From contig OU612067.1 of NCBI GenBank assembly GCA_914767715.1, positions 34,696,162 to 34,756,161 of the forward strand: a stretch of DNA of 60,000 nucleotides. The letters run 5' to 3'. A program made the position numbers and the translations under genes. Positions 25,901-37,006 of this stretch are shown one piece after another. Origin of the DNA: Membranipora membranacea. Lineage: Eukaryota; Bryozoa; Gymnolaemata; Cheilostomatida; Membraniporidae. The stretch's first letter is position 1. Each line of letters begins with the position of its first letter. The notes under the pieces were generated by a model, which was not told where the DNA came from, searched no databases, and saw only the letters and a program-made list of their open reading frames with translations.

Positions 25901-28900
25901 CTGATGTCCCCTTACCTTAGCCTCAGTACTCTGATGTCCCCTTACCTTAGCCTCAGTACTCTGATGTCCCCACACCATAGCCTCGGTACGCTGATGTCCC
26001 CTTACCTTAGCCTCAGTACTCTGATGTCCCCTTACCTTAGCCTCAGCACTCTGATGTCCCCTTACCTTAGCCTCAGTACTCTGATGTCCCCTTACCTTAG
26101 CCTCAGTACTCTGATGTCCCCTTACCTTAGCCTCAGTACTCTGATGTCCCCTTACCTTACCCTCAGTACCCTGATGTCCCCACACTTTAGCCTCAGTACT
26201 CTGATGTCCCCTTACCTTAGCCTCAGTACTCTGATGTCCCATCACCATAGCCTCAGTACTCTGATGTCCTCTTACCTTAGCCTCAGTACTCTGATGTCCC
26301 CTTACCTTAGCCTCGGTACGCTGATGTCCCCTTACCTTAGCCAGACTTGCCAACCTAATTTTTCCAAAATGCTTACAAAAATTTGCAAAATGCTTGAAAA
26401 TGCTTACAAACTCCAGGGTGCCTTAAATGACCAGAAATTGCCCCAAAAAATTTTTCGCCCTATGCGTGAGAAGGGCTTTTATCACAGAACGTAGTCCTTG
26501 GTAGCTTAGCAATGCAGACCGCTCAATACTTGTCCTTTTCCCTATGCGTAAGGTGCAATCTGCTTATAATCAATGAGAAGTTGTTTGAAACCTAGCCTGT
26601 CTTGACTAGACAGGCTATTTGAATCCCTGGTTGCCCTTGAAACACTGGGGCAGGAGATCTGAGTTATCCCGACCCAACAAGGAGGTGGGCAACTTTGTTA
26701 CTCTCATTAAATAAAAGTTGTAAGTTGACTCAATTAAGACTTGAACAGGTAAAAAGTCCATATAAAATCAACACAATTGTTTTCTGAAGGCAAGACCAGA
26801 GTTTTAGACCAAGGAGTTACTCATTGTTTAGACCAGCTGTGGGCAACTTGCGGCCTTTTTGCCAGTGCTGCCTAATGGGTATTATTTTGCGGCCTAATTG
26901 CGGCCTTTTGCCTGTAAAAGTTTTTACGCATTAATTTTAATTCCTGTTTTGTTATGTAGATATACAAGTATACGAAGCACTCTGATATCACAATTTTCAT
27001 GTATGGTGGCCATTCTGTATTAGGCATTAATAGCTTCGCTTCCAAAGCAATTCTTCACAAAAATATCATAACTATGCTATTGCACACTACTTTTCAGTGC
27101 TTTATTTTCAAATTAACTCAGAACAGAAAAATTGCCTCTTATTTCACAAGCGTTTGCGAAAATTTCCCCCTTGCGGGAGGGCGCTACAGCACCCCTCCGC
27201 ACCCACCCTGCCTTGTGCCATACACACGAAACACAGGGATATAGTCATGTACACAATCAAATCACGAGAAGCATGACACCACAAAACATCGGAAGATTAG
27301 ATGAACCAGTAACTCTGTTGAGCTTATGTTTCTTGCAACATTTTGCAGTTTATATGCCTAAATCTGTTATAGTATATCCAAAAGAATTGCCAGAATTGTT
27401 ACTCCTGTTCCAACTTTAGGCTTGACAGATATTTTGCGGCCTTTCGAGTTGAAACTCCATAAAATGTGGCCTTTTTCATAAAAAGGTTGCCCACCCTGGG
27501 CAACCTGCAGCCTTTTTGCTGGTGCGGCCTAATGAGTAATCTTTTGCTGCCTTATTGCGGCCTTTTGTCTAAAAAAAAATTACTTATTCATTTGTTTTCC
27601 TGATGTGGATGTCAAAGCATGCATAGCAGGCTTTGTCATAATGCCACTTTTAAAAAAAAGAAGAAAAAAGTGGGTGACGAGAGTAATGCATACCCCTATG
27701 TAAGCACAATCCTTAGTTTGAGTTTCATAATATTTGCCATTCTGCATCATGCATGTAGTTAGGCTACATACATGTTAACGTATCAAGGGAATTCCCAAGC
27801 CATACTTTACAAAACATTATAACGGTACTAGTGTAGACTACATTTACAAGAGCTTCAATTTGCAAAGAATAACCCAAAACAGTGAAAACAAAAATATCCT
27901 TTCGTAACTTTTGGATGTAGATTGTCATCTTACAAGTGCTCAAGAATGTTAGACAGGCATATATGAAAAATTTCCCCTTGCCCTTTGCTCAACCACTTTC
28001 AACTAAGATAAATTGTAAATTTAACTTAATGTCACGAAACTTCAGAAGATAAGATAAATATTAAATTATTTAGTTTTAGCTTATGCAGTCAGCTTTGTAA
28101 CAAAAAGTTGTCATGTTACAAGTGCTCCGGAATTTTATCTGAAATATGACAGAGTTCCTTCATTCGACAAGCCTAATTGAAACTTTCCCCTTGTCCTTTG
28201 GTCAAACACATGAAAGATTATAATTGTAGCTTAATGTCACAAAACTTCACAGAAGATTAGATAAATATTAAATTATTTAGTTTTAGCTTATGCAGTCAGC
28301 TTTGTAACAAAAAGTTGTCATGTTACAAGTGCTCCGGAATTTTATCTGAAATGTGACAGAGTTCCTTCATTCGACAAGCCTAATTGAAATTTTCCCCTTG
28401 TCCTTTGGTCAAACACATGAAAGATTATAATTGTAGCTTAATGTCAAAAAACTTCACAGAAGATTAGATAAATATTAGTATTTTGTTTGAGCTCATGCGA
28501 GTCAATTTTTTTTCGCAACATACTACAGTTTTTATTGACACATATTCTGATTTCGTTTGTGCAAAATATACAGAGCCAAAATATACCTCACATTCCAAAT
28601 TTATGTTTGAAATATGTGTTGAGGCCTTTTGAGCTGAGCCTGCGTAATATGTGACCTTTTTCAAAAAAAGGTTGCCCACCTATGGTTTAGACTATCAATC
28701 AACAATGACAAGATTATGCAAGTAAACTGAAGCAAACACTAAAGATGCGTTTTTTGATTACCTAATTAGATGAACAGGTGTTTGAAAAACCATAAATGCG
28801 TACAGCTAGCGTTTTGTGTTTAAAACTCAATTAGTGTCAAATAAGCGTTCATAAACGCTTTATGCGTAGGGGTTGGCAAGTATGCCTTAGCCTCAGTACT

Positions 28901-30458
28901 CTGATGTCCCCTTACCTTAGCCTCAGTACTCTGATGTCCCCTTACCTTAGCCTCAGTACTCTGATGTCCCCTTACCTTAGCCTCAGTACTCTGATGTCCC
29001 CTTACCTTAGCCTCAGTACTCTGATGTCCCATCACCATAGCCTCAGTACTCTGATGTCCCCTTACCTTAGCCTCAGTACTCTGATGTCCCCTTACTTTAG
29101 CCTCAGTACTCTGATGTCCTCTTACCATAGCCTCAGCACTCTGATATCCCCACACCATAGCCTCGGTACGCTGATGTCCCATCACCATAGCCTCAGTACT
29201 CTGATGTCCTCTTACCTTAGCCTCAGCACTCTGATATCCCCACACCATAGCCTCAGTACTCTGATGTCCCCTTACTTTAGCCTCAGTACTCTGATGTCCC
29301 ATCACCATAGCCTCAGTACTCTGATGTCCCCTTACCTTAGCCTCAGTACTCTGATGTCCTCTTACCTTAGCCTCGGTACTCTGATGTCCCCTTACTTTAG
29401 CTTCAGTACTCTGATGTCCCATCACCATAGCCTCAGTACTCTGATGTCCCCTTACCTTAGCCCCAGCACTCTGATGTCCCCACACCATAGCCTCGGTACT
29501 CTGATGTCCCATCACCATAGCCTCAGTACTCTGATGTCCTCTTACCTTAGCCTCAGCACTCTGATATCCCCACACCATAGCCTCAGTACTCTGATGTCCC
29601 CTTACTTTAGCCTCAGTACTCTGATGTCCCATCACCATAGCCTCAGTACTCTGATGTCCCCTTACTTTAGCCTCAGCACTCTGATGTCCCCACACCATAG
29701 CCTCGGTACTCTGATGTCCCATCACCATAGCCTCAGTACTCTGATGTCCTCTTACCTTAGCCTCAGCACTCTGATATCCCCACACCATAGCCTCAGCACT
29801 CTGATGTCCCCACACCATAGCCTCGGTACGCTGATGTCTCCTTACCTTAGCCTCAGTACTCTGATGTCCCATCACCATAGCCTCAGTACTCTGATGTCCC
29901 CACACCTTAGCCTGACAGTAACCCTCAGCTGAGCACAAGTCAGCATTTTTTGGGCTGACACACCAAAAATCTGGTCCGTTTAGACACTGCTTGTCACCAA
30001 ACAAGCTGGCAGCATCGACTAATAAATAAATATGACATTAACTACATTAACTAAAACTAAAATTATAACATATTCAAATATCTGGTTGGGCATAGGTCTG
30101 CATAATACGGTTTTTAATTTGCATATATTATTTAAATTACATAAATATGTTATTCTGCTAGGTATGTTTTTGTAGACCATTTCAATTGTAATAAGGTCAT
30201 AAGAACAATTTGCATCAATCCATGCGTGGGGGACAATCCATGCGTGGGGGACAATCCATGCGTGGGGGACAATTTTATCTATTTTTTGTACAATTCGCTT
30301 CAGATCTTGTCCAAGCTGACGGTACTCAATACTGGACTGGAATTTCGATTAGCAAACTAAGATATAAAAGATTGAAATTCCAATTCTATCAGCTCACCTA
30401 CGCCCAGAGTTAGAACTAACACCACCACAGCGGAGGAGAAAAACTTGATGTGAGCCAT
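19947..30458 (-). CDS. Prosaposin-like precursor (signal peptide, SapA, three SapB)
   Basis: Saposins are small disulfide-bonded proteins that bind membrane lipids and help lysosomal hydrolases or lyse membranes; precursors are secretory. Eight exons join in consistent phase: 30458-30398 (MAHIKFFSSAVVVLVLTLGV signal peptide), 30018-29906 (saposin-A domain, CLNGPDFWCVS...C...C), 23269-23117 (linker and first half of SapB-1, CLLCKAVMSQL), 21744-21573 (second half, CKSFVDKYV...ICSSLNLC), 21410-21292 and 20828-20654 (SapB-2), 20447-20350 and 20124-19947 (SapB-3, ending LCASQESIPTS). Each SapB domain is split once at phase 0, with phase-1 introns between domains. The six-cysteine pattern is kept in each. 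The last exon ends at a phase-1 donor, so a further exon is expected; reading through instead stops at 19887. Intron 2 (6.6 kb) is almost entirely repeats and its donor lies in a minisatellite. Confidence 0.88.
22441..22790 (-). CDS. Unrecognised open frame in prosaposin intron 3
   Basis: A 104-residue frame begins MSREEKSRIIKDPEYVWNKV and stays open a little upstream of that Met (NNWQA). It is charged, with two Cys near the middle (ALFCVKIMDLLCEQAG), and reads like real or recently real coding sequence rather than chance. No splice sites linking it to the saposin exons in frame were seen, and it lacks the saposin cysteine pattern. It may be a transposon-derived exon or a gene fragment. Function is unknown. 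Confidence 0.3.
23484..24695. repeat. 404-bp repeat, three near-identical tandem units
   Basis: Units start at 23484, 23888 and 24292 (exact 404-base spacing) and differ at only a few positions, so amplification is recent. Each has a roughly 226-base core and a roughly 178-base spacer. The core contains a minus-strand tRNA-like module (A box TGGCGCAATCGGTTAGCGCG, B box GGGTTCGAGCCCCAC) and a diverged plus-strand copy facing it. It occupies intron 2 of the prosaposin-like gene, close to exon 3. Units at 17.2-17.9 kb are an older relative. Confidence 0.9.
24696..26341. repeat. 30-bp minisatellite, left block (about 55 units)
   Basis: Plus-strand unit CCTCAGTACTCTGATGTCCC followed by CTTACCTTAG, with two main variants (ATCACCATAG and CACACCATAG endings). 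Variants partly alternate, giving local 60-bp periodicity. The unit is 10 codons without a stop, so long frames run through both strands. On the gene's sense (minus) strand the major unit contains GCTAAGGTAAGG, a strong match to a 5' splice site. The block continues at 28885-29910 beyond a transposon insertion. Confidence 0.95.
26834..28684. mobile_element. hAT-like non-autonomous elements, two abutting copies
   Basis: The outer ends are CAGCTGTGGGCAAC and GTTGCCCACCTATG, and the 8-base GTTTAGAC lies at both sides (26826-26833 and 28685-28692). An 8-base target duplication with CAGNGGTGGGCAAC-type ends is the hAT signature. A second end pair meets inside at 27484-27506 (GGTTGCCCACCCTGGGCAACC), so two full copies (about 0.66 and 1.19 kb) sit side by side within one target duplication. 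GCGGCCTTTT motifs recur near the ends. No transposase frame is present. Confidence 0.85.
28064..28470. repeat. Tandem duplication, about 200 bp, inside the hAT element
   Basis: Two copies run from AAATTATTTAGTTTTAGCTT through CTCCGGAATTTTATCTG to CAGAAGATTAGATAAATATT, with only a few differences between them. A shorter related stretch lies just upstream near 28010-28060. Confidence 0.8.
28885..29910. repeat. 30-bp minisatellite, right block (about 34 units), running into the SapA exon
   Basis: This is the same unit family as 24696-26341. On the minus strand the block begins within the end of prosaposin exon 2: the exon reads ...TACTGTCAG then GCTAAG/GTGTGG, the start of the first unit, and later units read GCTAAG/GTAAGG or GCTATG/GTGATG. 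The SapA frame continues open through the entire block (repeat AKVRGHQSTE). It looks like tandem growth of the exon-intron boundary. Confidence 0.92.
30216..30270. repeat. 18-bp tandem repeat, 3 copies, prosaposin intron 1
   Basis: ATCCATGCGTGGGGGACA is repeated three times. It lies between the signal-peptide exon and the SapA exon. Confidence 0.8.
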
Positions 30459-31232
30459 TTCTTCACTTCTTCCCTCGTCGCCAGATAAGCTGTAAATGAA
30501 TCTGTTACTGATCTTCTACTGCCACATTCAAAGCAAAACTTGAGTTTCTAAGAATCTGTTCGAGCTATTAAGTGTTTTATTGATGTAATGAGCTGTTATA
30601 ACCATAACTCAGATGATAGTTTCTCTTTATGTGTTGAGACCACACATGTGACTCACAAGCTCTCAGTATGTTTACTCTAAGTTATCTATAGCCGATCCCC
30701 GGCTGCCTTAACTTCCTGGATTTCTGTGTGAGCCAGATATCAATACAGAAGGCTCCTAAAATTACAGTAAACTCCCAAAAAGCAGGAAAAAGTTTGATAT
30801 GTCAACAGAGTCATGATCTTTATAACACCACCACCACTGAATCTCCCAGTGTACTTACTGTACTAAGGGGAGGTGATTAAGTGGTGACTGGAGCAGTAGG
30901 TGTGTAAGATGCCGCTGAAGCTTCTAACGGTTGATTATAGTATCATTTATAACCTCATAATCACCTGAATGACATTACTGTCATATGCTGAGTTAAGTTA
31001 GAAAGGACAAATAAGTCCGATGCTGATATACCTCTTCTCAAACGTAGATTTAATGCTGCCGCCAAAGATTTGCTCAGTATTTGAGTTTGAATTTAAAAAA
31101 AAAACATTTTGTTGAGGGTTTTGACATGATCTAGCAAATAGCATCAGATTTGGAAAAATATTCAGTGTGTGGAGGTACATGCGTGGTATCAAAAGAGAAC
31201 TAAGACCTACTTAAAGGCTGAATATTAATAAC
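30459..31232. promoter_or_regulatory. 5' flank of prosaposin-like gene
   Basis: This is the interval upstream of the signal-peptide ATG on the minus strand. It should hold the promoter and 5' untranslated region, but no TATA box or other promoter element could be assigned with confidence. Confidence 0.3.
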
Positions 31233-31249
31233 ATGTCAAACTACAGCTC

Positions 31250-31530
31250 ATACAATGTACCCACCACCCACCACAGGCAGGGCAGCAAGCTCATAAAATG
31301 TACCCACCCACCACAGGCAGGGCAGCAAGCTCATACAATATACCCACCCACCACAGGCAGGGCAGCAAGCTCATACAATATACCCACCCACCACAGGCAG
31401 GGCAGCAAGCTCATACAATGTACCCAACCACCACAGGCAGGGCAGCAAGCTCATACAATGTACCCACCGCCCACCACAGGCAGGGCAGCAAGCTCATACA
31501 ATGTACCCACCCACCACACGCAGGGCAGCA
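31250..31530. repeat. 39-bp minisatellite, about 7 units
   Basis: Units contain ACCACAGGCAGGGCAGCAAG then CTCATACAATGTACCCACCC. They are near identical, with small insertions in two units. Located about 0.8 kb upstream of the prosaposin-like gene. Confidence 0.9.
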
Positions 31531-31534
31531 GATT

Positions 31535-33926
31535 TATTTGATTTTTAAATGCTAAACTCACAAGCCAGTTATAGCTTCCCATTCCTACCACTCTGATTGA
31601 TATTTACGCTTGTCTATGTAAATTATATTCTATTATACTCACCTGGGGCAACTTTCCTGCCGCGTGCATAAATTAAAAGTCCTGTAGGAGAGTTAGAGTT
31701 AAAGTGGGGACATATGATGACAGCCCGTAAGAAAAACTCTGGTTATTGAACATATCATCACCATTATCTGTTTACTTTTACTCATTGACCTGCTGGATGT
31801 TGAGATCGACAGAACTTTGTTACCTTGTCAGACAACCCTTGAGTTTATGAAGATTCACAAGTGTGCCAATGTGGCAGTAGGCCTGCTTTTCTCTCTTGAG
31901 GATTATGCAAATATCATATTGAGAAGTGCAATGGTCTGTCTTGTATAAATAAACTATATTAAGCTAGGAGAAGAACAACACCTACAAGGTTGGAGGTAGA
32001 ATTTTTAATTTTTTGTCTTCTCTTTTTATTAGGGAAGACAAATCTTGGAATCAGTGCAAAATAAGTAAAGTTTGACAGCAGTTCCAGTCGTACAGCACAG
32101 TACATCTGTATTTACTATGTCATTGTCTTGTCCTAAAATCACGAGACAGTCGACTATTAAGGTATAGAGGCCAGTTAGATCTTATTGGAATATTATATAT
32201 ATATAATTGTATTATTTATTGTACGTGACCACATTACTAGAACCAGTCGTTAATCTTATCCAATGACCAATGGATCGGGAGCAACTCGGAATGCCGGCGA
32301 ATTGATCAAAACTTGGTCTACAATAATACTGGATGACTGACGTGATGTGATCTGGGGTTACGTCCTCGATCCAGTGAAAATACCCCAACCCAGCTGGTCC
32401 TCAAAAGAAAAGAAATCAACTACATAGGCATCATACTCCGCAGGTGGTACTTTGCCTTGGAATAAAGGGATTCTAAGTAGTTTTTATCTAACAAGGAATC
32501 GAGGGGAATAGACAGGCGGGAAAATAATCAGACTCCATGCCACCATTTTACAACAGAATGCGAATAAAATACCTTTAACAGTCTCAGAACAACGTGACAT
32601 CGGTAAAAATTTTAATGAAAATGTATAAACACCATTGAGATACTTTTTTGTAGAACGTTTTAGAAAGTAGAATTAGATATGGTAGGTAGTGCGCAGAGAG
32701 CTGACAAACAGGTCTATATCAGTGTTTATTGGAGCAGATATTGCCATTGTAATTGTCTGGCGATGGTATATTATGGTAAGCACAAGTGTCCTTGATGAGC
32801 TGAGCATCAGTGGATATGTAGGACCAAGGGAGGACACAGCCATAAAGAGGACTAATCATTAGGTAGGATACATGCTGGGTAAAATTTCCCTCGCGGGGGG
32901 GGGGGGGGGGTGTCAGGCAAAAGTCTGGGGGCTCAGACTAGGGTAATATATGTGTGAGGATCTATAATCAGCATGACCTATACGTAATAACATCATCAAT
33001 CAATATAAATATTCCCAATGAATTCAAGGAAACAACATAACACCCTAGATGGAATAAATACATAAACAAAGGTGATAGAAATATGGTTGCCTGGCAATGC
33101 TAGATGCTCACTATTAACCTTGATTTATAGTCAACAACTTCCTCATAGCAAACTAGTGTTGCGTAGCAGAATAAAAATTGATCTGAATTCTGTTGGACAA
33201 AGAAACACAACTGGTCCTTCACCCCTTATCAAGTCTCTGACTGCAAAGCAGTAACGATATGTGGCCATCCCCCTTTCCCAACTTTTTAGATGAGTTTGCT
33301 GCATACCTTAGTCAATGATCGCAAACTGTTGAAAATCCCACTTAGGAAGATTCCAAATGGGTGGTGGGGGTGGTTAGGAGGGGAGTAGTCACATGTGTAT
33401 GATAAAGGATACATAATATCGAATTTGATAATAATGTAAACTGAATCCATGGACTGACTGAATCATATGTTTTTTTTATATATTATTGATATCCATGTTA
33501 GCTCAGCTTCTGCGATCATTGAGGCATAAAAATACTCGTCTTGTCAAACAAGCTAGTAGTATTACCAAAACTTTTATGTGTAGTCTCAGAGTTTTTATAA
33601 CTTCTATAAAACTACAAAAACGCGTTGCATCAGTTAACAATCGATCAACATCAAAGGCAATTCGCCACCATAAACCAACAAAAAACATAACTGTATATAC
33701 ACAGAGACTAACCACCAGTCGGCTTTGATTCAAAAATGATCATAACACGTGATGTTATTTTATACACGATCTTATGGTGACATGTATAAGTTGTTAGTCA
33801 AAACAAAACAAGGGATTGTATTCTGTCTTACTTTTCTAACAACACTTACAGGTGATGTTCTGTCAGCCCCCCCCCCCCCTACAGGTGATGTCCGGTCAGC
33901 CCACCATAGGTAGTAACTAGTATATT
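31535..33926. other. Intergenic DNA, no gene recognised
   Basis: No domain-bearing frame. It contains G runs near 32896-32910, a C run near 33869-33878 and a short TA run near 32193-32203. Confidence 0.35.
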
Positions 33927-34808
33927 CTAACCTGTCACTACTCTGTAGCAGTCTGGCCAGCCCAGACTAAATCCAGACCATAGAAACAGACTACCGGGGA
34001 GGATTAGAGTAATCCTTTTGAAGATTGTATTATTATTAAAGGAGTGCAGCGGTCCAAAAAAGTCCAAAATCATGTCAAACTTAAATACCGCAAAAGCGAC
34101 CGAGCATGAAATCAGCACTGTCAGAGCGACATGGTGCAAACTGCTGCAGTCAGAGGACCGGCCGCTGCTGCCGCTGCTGCTCTCTTGTGCTTTGTTATAA
34201 TAAGATAGTGTGCGTAGCCATGTTATTAGATATTGGGTTGTACACGCAATAACAGTAAAACACACTGATAGTATACTGATATTAGTGTGCAGTAGAAAAG
34301 TCTGCTTATAGTCATAAGCAAAGTTAACGAACAAAGCTCCGAGTGTAGTGGTCATGAAGAGCCCGACTGAAGTGATTAGGACCTGATGCAGCGACTCTAA
34401 GTCAGCACATTTCTCTGTTTTGCCCTCCAGGTCAGCGGAGAGAGCTCTGATAAAGGAGTACATTGTGAGGCATATCTGATATATAAATATACACCATGAT
34501 ACACCGACACACACAACCCAGGCCATCCAGATCTGTGAGAATGGTATGCTCACATCAATAAACTGACCGCTGTCATGTGATGGCTGGAGGCTGAAGGGGT
34601 CAGTGAGGAAGTAGTACTGAGATACTTCGGCTGTAGTTGTGATCAGATCTGAGAGTATAATAATCATATATAGGAGCTGAGCGACCAGGCCTGACTTACT
34701 CCTGCAGCCTGTCAGCGGTGCTACATCAGCATATGTAACATCAGAAGTAGCCTTGTACTTGGCCTCAATTAATGGTGTCTTCTCGTCAGTGGACATGCCT
34801 CCAATCAT
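33927..34808 (-). CDS. Six-helix membrane protein, unrecognised, single exon
   Basis: A 293-residue frame starts MIGGMSTDEKTPLIEAKYKA; a second possible start is the Met four residues on. Hydrophobic stretches at about residues 42-65, 93-117, 140-165, 172-195, 225-245 and 262-283 suggest six membrane helices, with a short acidic cytoplasmic-type N terminus and a Ser-rich loop (ESSSGSSGRSSDCSS) between helices 4 and 5. No family was recognised. The frame has no introns, unlike its neighbours. The stop follows RVVTG, where ACAG/GTTAGA could also serve as a splice donor, so a longer spliced form is possible. The length and amino-acid pattern make chance unlikely. Confidence 0.65.
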   Translation of the reverse strand: MIGGMSTDEKTPLIEAKYKATSDVTYADVAPLTGCRSKSGLVAQLLYMIIILSDLITTTAEVSQYYFLTDPFSLQPSHDSGQFIDVSIPFSQIWMAWVVCVGVSWCIFIYQICLTMYSFIRALSADLEGKTEKCADLESLHQVLITSVGLFMTTTLGALFVNFAYDYKQTFLLHTNISILSVCFTVIACTTQYLITWLRTLSYYNKAQESSSGSSGRSSDCSSLHHVALTVLISCSVAFAVFKFDMILDFFGPLHSFNNNTIFKRITLILPGSLFLWSGFSLGWPDCYRVVTG

Positions 34809-34960
34809 TACCTCTCACAATCTATTGTCAAGATAAGATATAATATGATAAAAACTATCACTTGGAGCCATTATGAAGGAGATCCACACTATTACAATTC
34901 AGCAATTAATAAGTTATAAAAGGACACCTTGACCAGTCGCCAGTCATCTGCGACGGTATA

Positions 34961-35222
34961 ACCTGTCCTAACAAGCTTTGTTCGGTGAGAATCCCCACCC
35001 CAACCGAACAAAGCTAGTTAAGACAGGCTACAGCGATGGGTGTACCCATAAACATATAAATACTTATTTATATGTTTATGGGTGCATCTAAGGCTCATAA
35101 GACATAATGTGAGGCAGTATAGTGGGGACTTGTCATTGATAGACCCAGATCATTTCACACAACAAAACAAATGACTTGGATGGGTACCAATCATAGATTT
35201 AAAAACTGTTTTTAAATCTATG
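34961..35222. repeat. Cluster of three hairpins upstream of the membrane-protein gene
   Basis: Hairpin 1 (34961-35029): ACCTGTCCTAACAAGCTTTG and following bases pair imperfectly with the arm ending AAGACAGGCT around a 16-base loop. Hairpin 2 (35044-35083): ACCCATAAACATATAAA pairs perfectly with its complement. Hairpin 3 (35192-35222): CATAGATTTAAAAA pairs perfectly across CTG. All lie within 262 bases, 150-415 bases upstream of the ATG at 34808. Confidence 0.75.
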
Positions 35223-37006
35223 GTACCAATACATCATCACCTTGGATTTGCACAGCTCAAATGTCATTCTCTTTGAGAACTTAAGTTAAGTTGAGTTTTG
35301 TAATCACACGTCACTTGTGGAACAGCCATATCTTATTCTTAACAAGGTGGGAGTTTGCAATAGTCTCATTTATTGCTGGTGGATGTTTGCTGACAGGGCG
35401 ATATTAAACACACCGTCTCCATCACTATGCTGTCAGACTGATAATTGATAGTTTCCTTTCCTCAGTTTCCTTACCTCAGATGAGGTAGCACATCCTATTG
35501 ATTTGTCGAAGAAATCGGTTTAGGGATGCCTCTAAATGTTAGGACCAGGGTTTAGACCAGGGAATGTGGTTTTAACAGCATGGCGCTGTTTGCCCTCTCA
35601 TCTCACGGATTGTCCGAGGCAGGAAACTGGCGTGGTAAACACTTTTGTTTGTTGTTGTTTGTTTGTTGTGTGTTTGTTTGTTTGTTTGTTTGAGGCACAG
35701 GATCAATACACTAAGTTAACTCACCAGTTATATAACTTTAAGGTCAGTGATGATCTTCTTGATGTGCTACCTTGATATGTCGCACAGTATCAAATAACGG
35801 TGTGATCTATGGGATCATACCCCAGTCAGGTGTGCTCTGTTACTGTTCCTGCAGACTGCTCAGCACTCAAACATATTTGTTGATAAAAATATCAGTACTG
35901 AGTGTGAATTGTGTGTGATGGTGACAGATGTGTGCACTTAGGCGTAGTGCATTTCCTTGTTATCATTGCAAACGACTAGCTAGTCTGTCAGACCTGCCAT
36001 TATCATTGCAATTATTGACCTCAGAATTAAATTCCCCATGTAAGAATATGTCAGACCTGCCATCATTTTAAAGCCTTAGACCTATCAATTGTATGTGCGG
36101 AGTCTGATTGCATATCAGCCGACCAGGAATAAGGTTCAGTGGCATAATAATTACTGGATTATAACATAACCGTCAGTCCGTCACGTTGATATGATACTCT
36201 ATGAGCTGTTTATCTATGGGTTTGATAGATTGTAATACCTTCACCCTGTAATTTATCAGTCTATTAGAAGAAAAGTCTTCTGTCAAACTCACTAGGAAGG
36301 AACTAGAAAGTATGATGAAATTATTACTGCATTTGCGTTTCACTTCAGAAAATGTTTAAATGAGATATTGGAATAGTATGAGTGTGCTATGTTATTCCCT
36401 TAGTCACTTACTAGGACAAGGTAAATATTATAGATATACACATCAATTAATTTTATTCTTAGCAGAAAATTAGATATAATGATTGATTAAACATTGCACA
36501 GGTCGTCTCCATTGCTTGTGCCTGATATATATCCCAAAGCTCATCATGTGTTGACATATTAATATATGTGTGTATTACACTCGTTACCCACAACTTCATA
36601 TCTGTAATTAGAAAGTTAATGTCGACTAGTTATAAAATACTCATATCATTTTGATATTATAAGATATTATAAGATATAACCTTAGCGCTTCATCCTCTAT
36701 CTAGGATATGACAACGGGGTGCTCATAGTTGTTCATCATTCTTAGTTTAGAGTAAAAATAGCCAGAAATTGTGCAACGTCGGAATTATTATCTTGTTTTC
36801 GGTTGTGCTCTCTTGTAATATGAGCAGATGACTCCTGTGTTATTAAAACCCACAGCCATAGAGTATATAATAACTCTATGCCCACAGCTAACAAGAGAGA
36901 ATGGTTTAATTAGTAACAAAATCAGATTAGTAATGATATGTATGGGTAAAATATATTAATATTATATCGCTGTATTATATTAATATTAAAATCAAACTAT
37001 CCTCAC
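35223..37006. other. Downstream flank of carbonic anhydrase gene; last exon not located
   Basis: The final carbonic anhydrase exon should lie here, since exon 8 ends at a phase-2 donor (37007). It may be very short and was not identified. A (TTTG)n run lies at about 35645-35691. Confidence 0.35.

Larger units (their letters stand above)
26342..28884. mobile_element. Inverted-repeat DNA transposon M1, copy 1, carrying a nested hAT insertion
   Basis: Ends are CAGACTTGCCAACC at the left and GGTTGGCAAGTATG at the right, inverted copies of each other apart from one base. The 7-base CCTTAGC of the minisatellite is repeated at both sides, so the element split the array. The native part is about 0.68 kb; the rest is the hAT pair at 26834-28684 and its duplicated site. 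Internal sequence, including a palindrome AGCCTGTC...GACAGGCT near 26596-26612, matches copy 2 at 45297-46035 in the reverse orientation. It encodes no protein and is non-autonomous. Confidence 0.85.

Noticed and set aside
24704-26494. Open frames of 596 (plus) and 548 (minus) codons as repeat proteins
   Set aside because: The unit is 30 bases without stops, so long frames arise automatically on both strands. Only the minus-strand frame joined to the SapA exon has any biological argument, and it is treated as a splice-array hypothesis.
24684-29920. CRISPR array
   Set aside because: Units are contiguous with no unique spacers, and the genome is eukaryotic.
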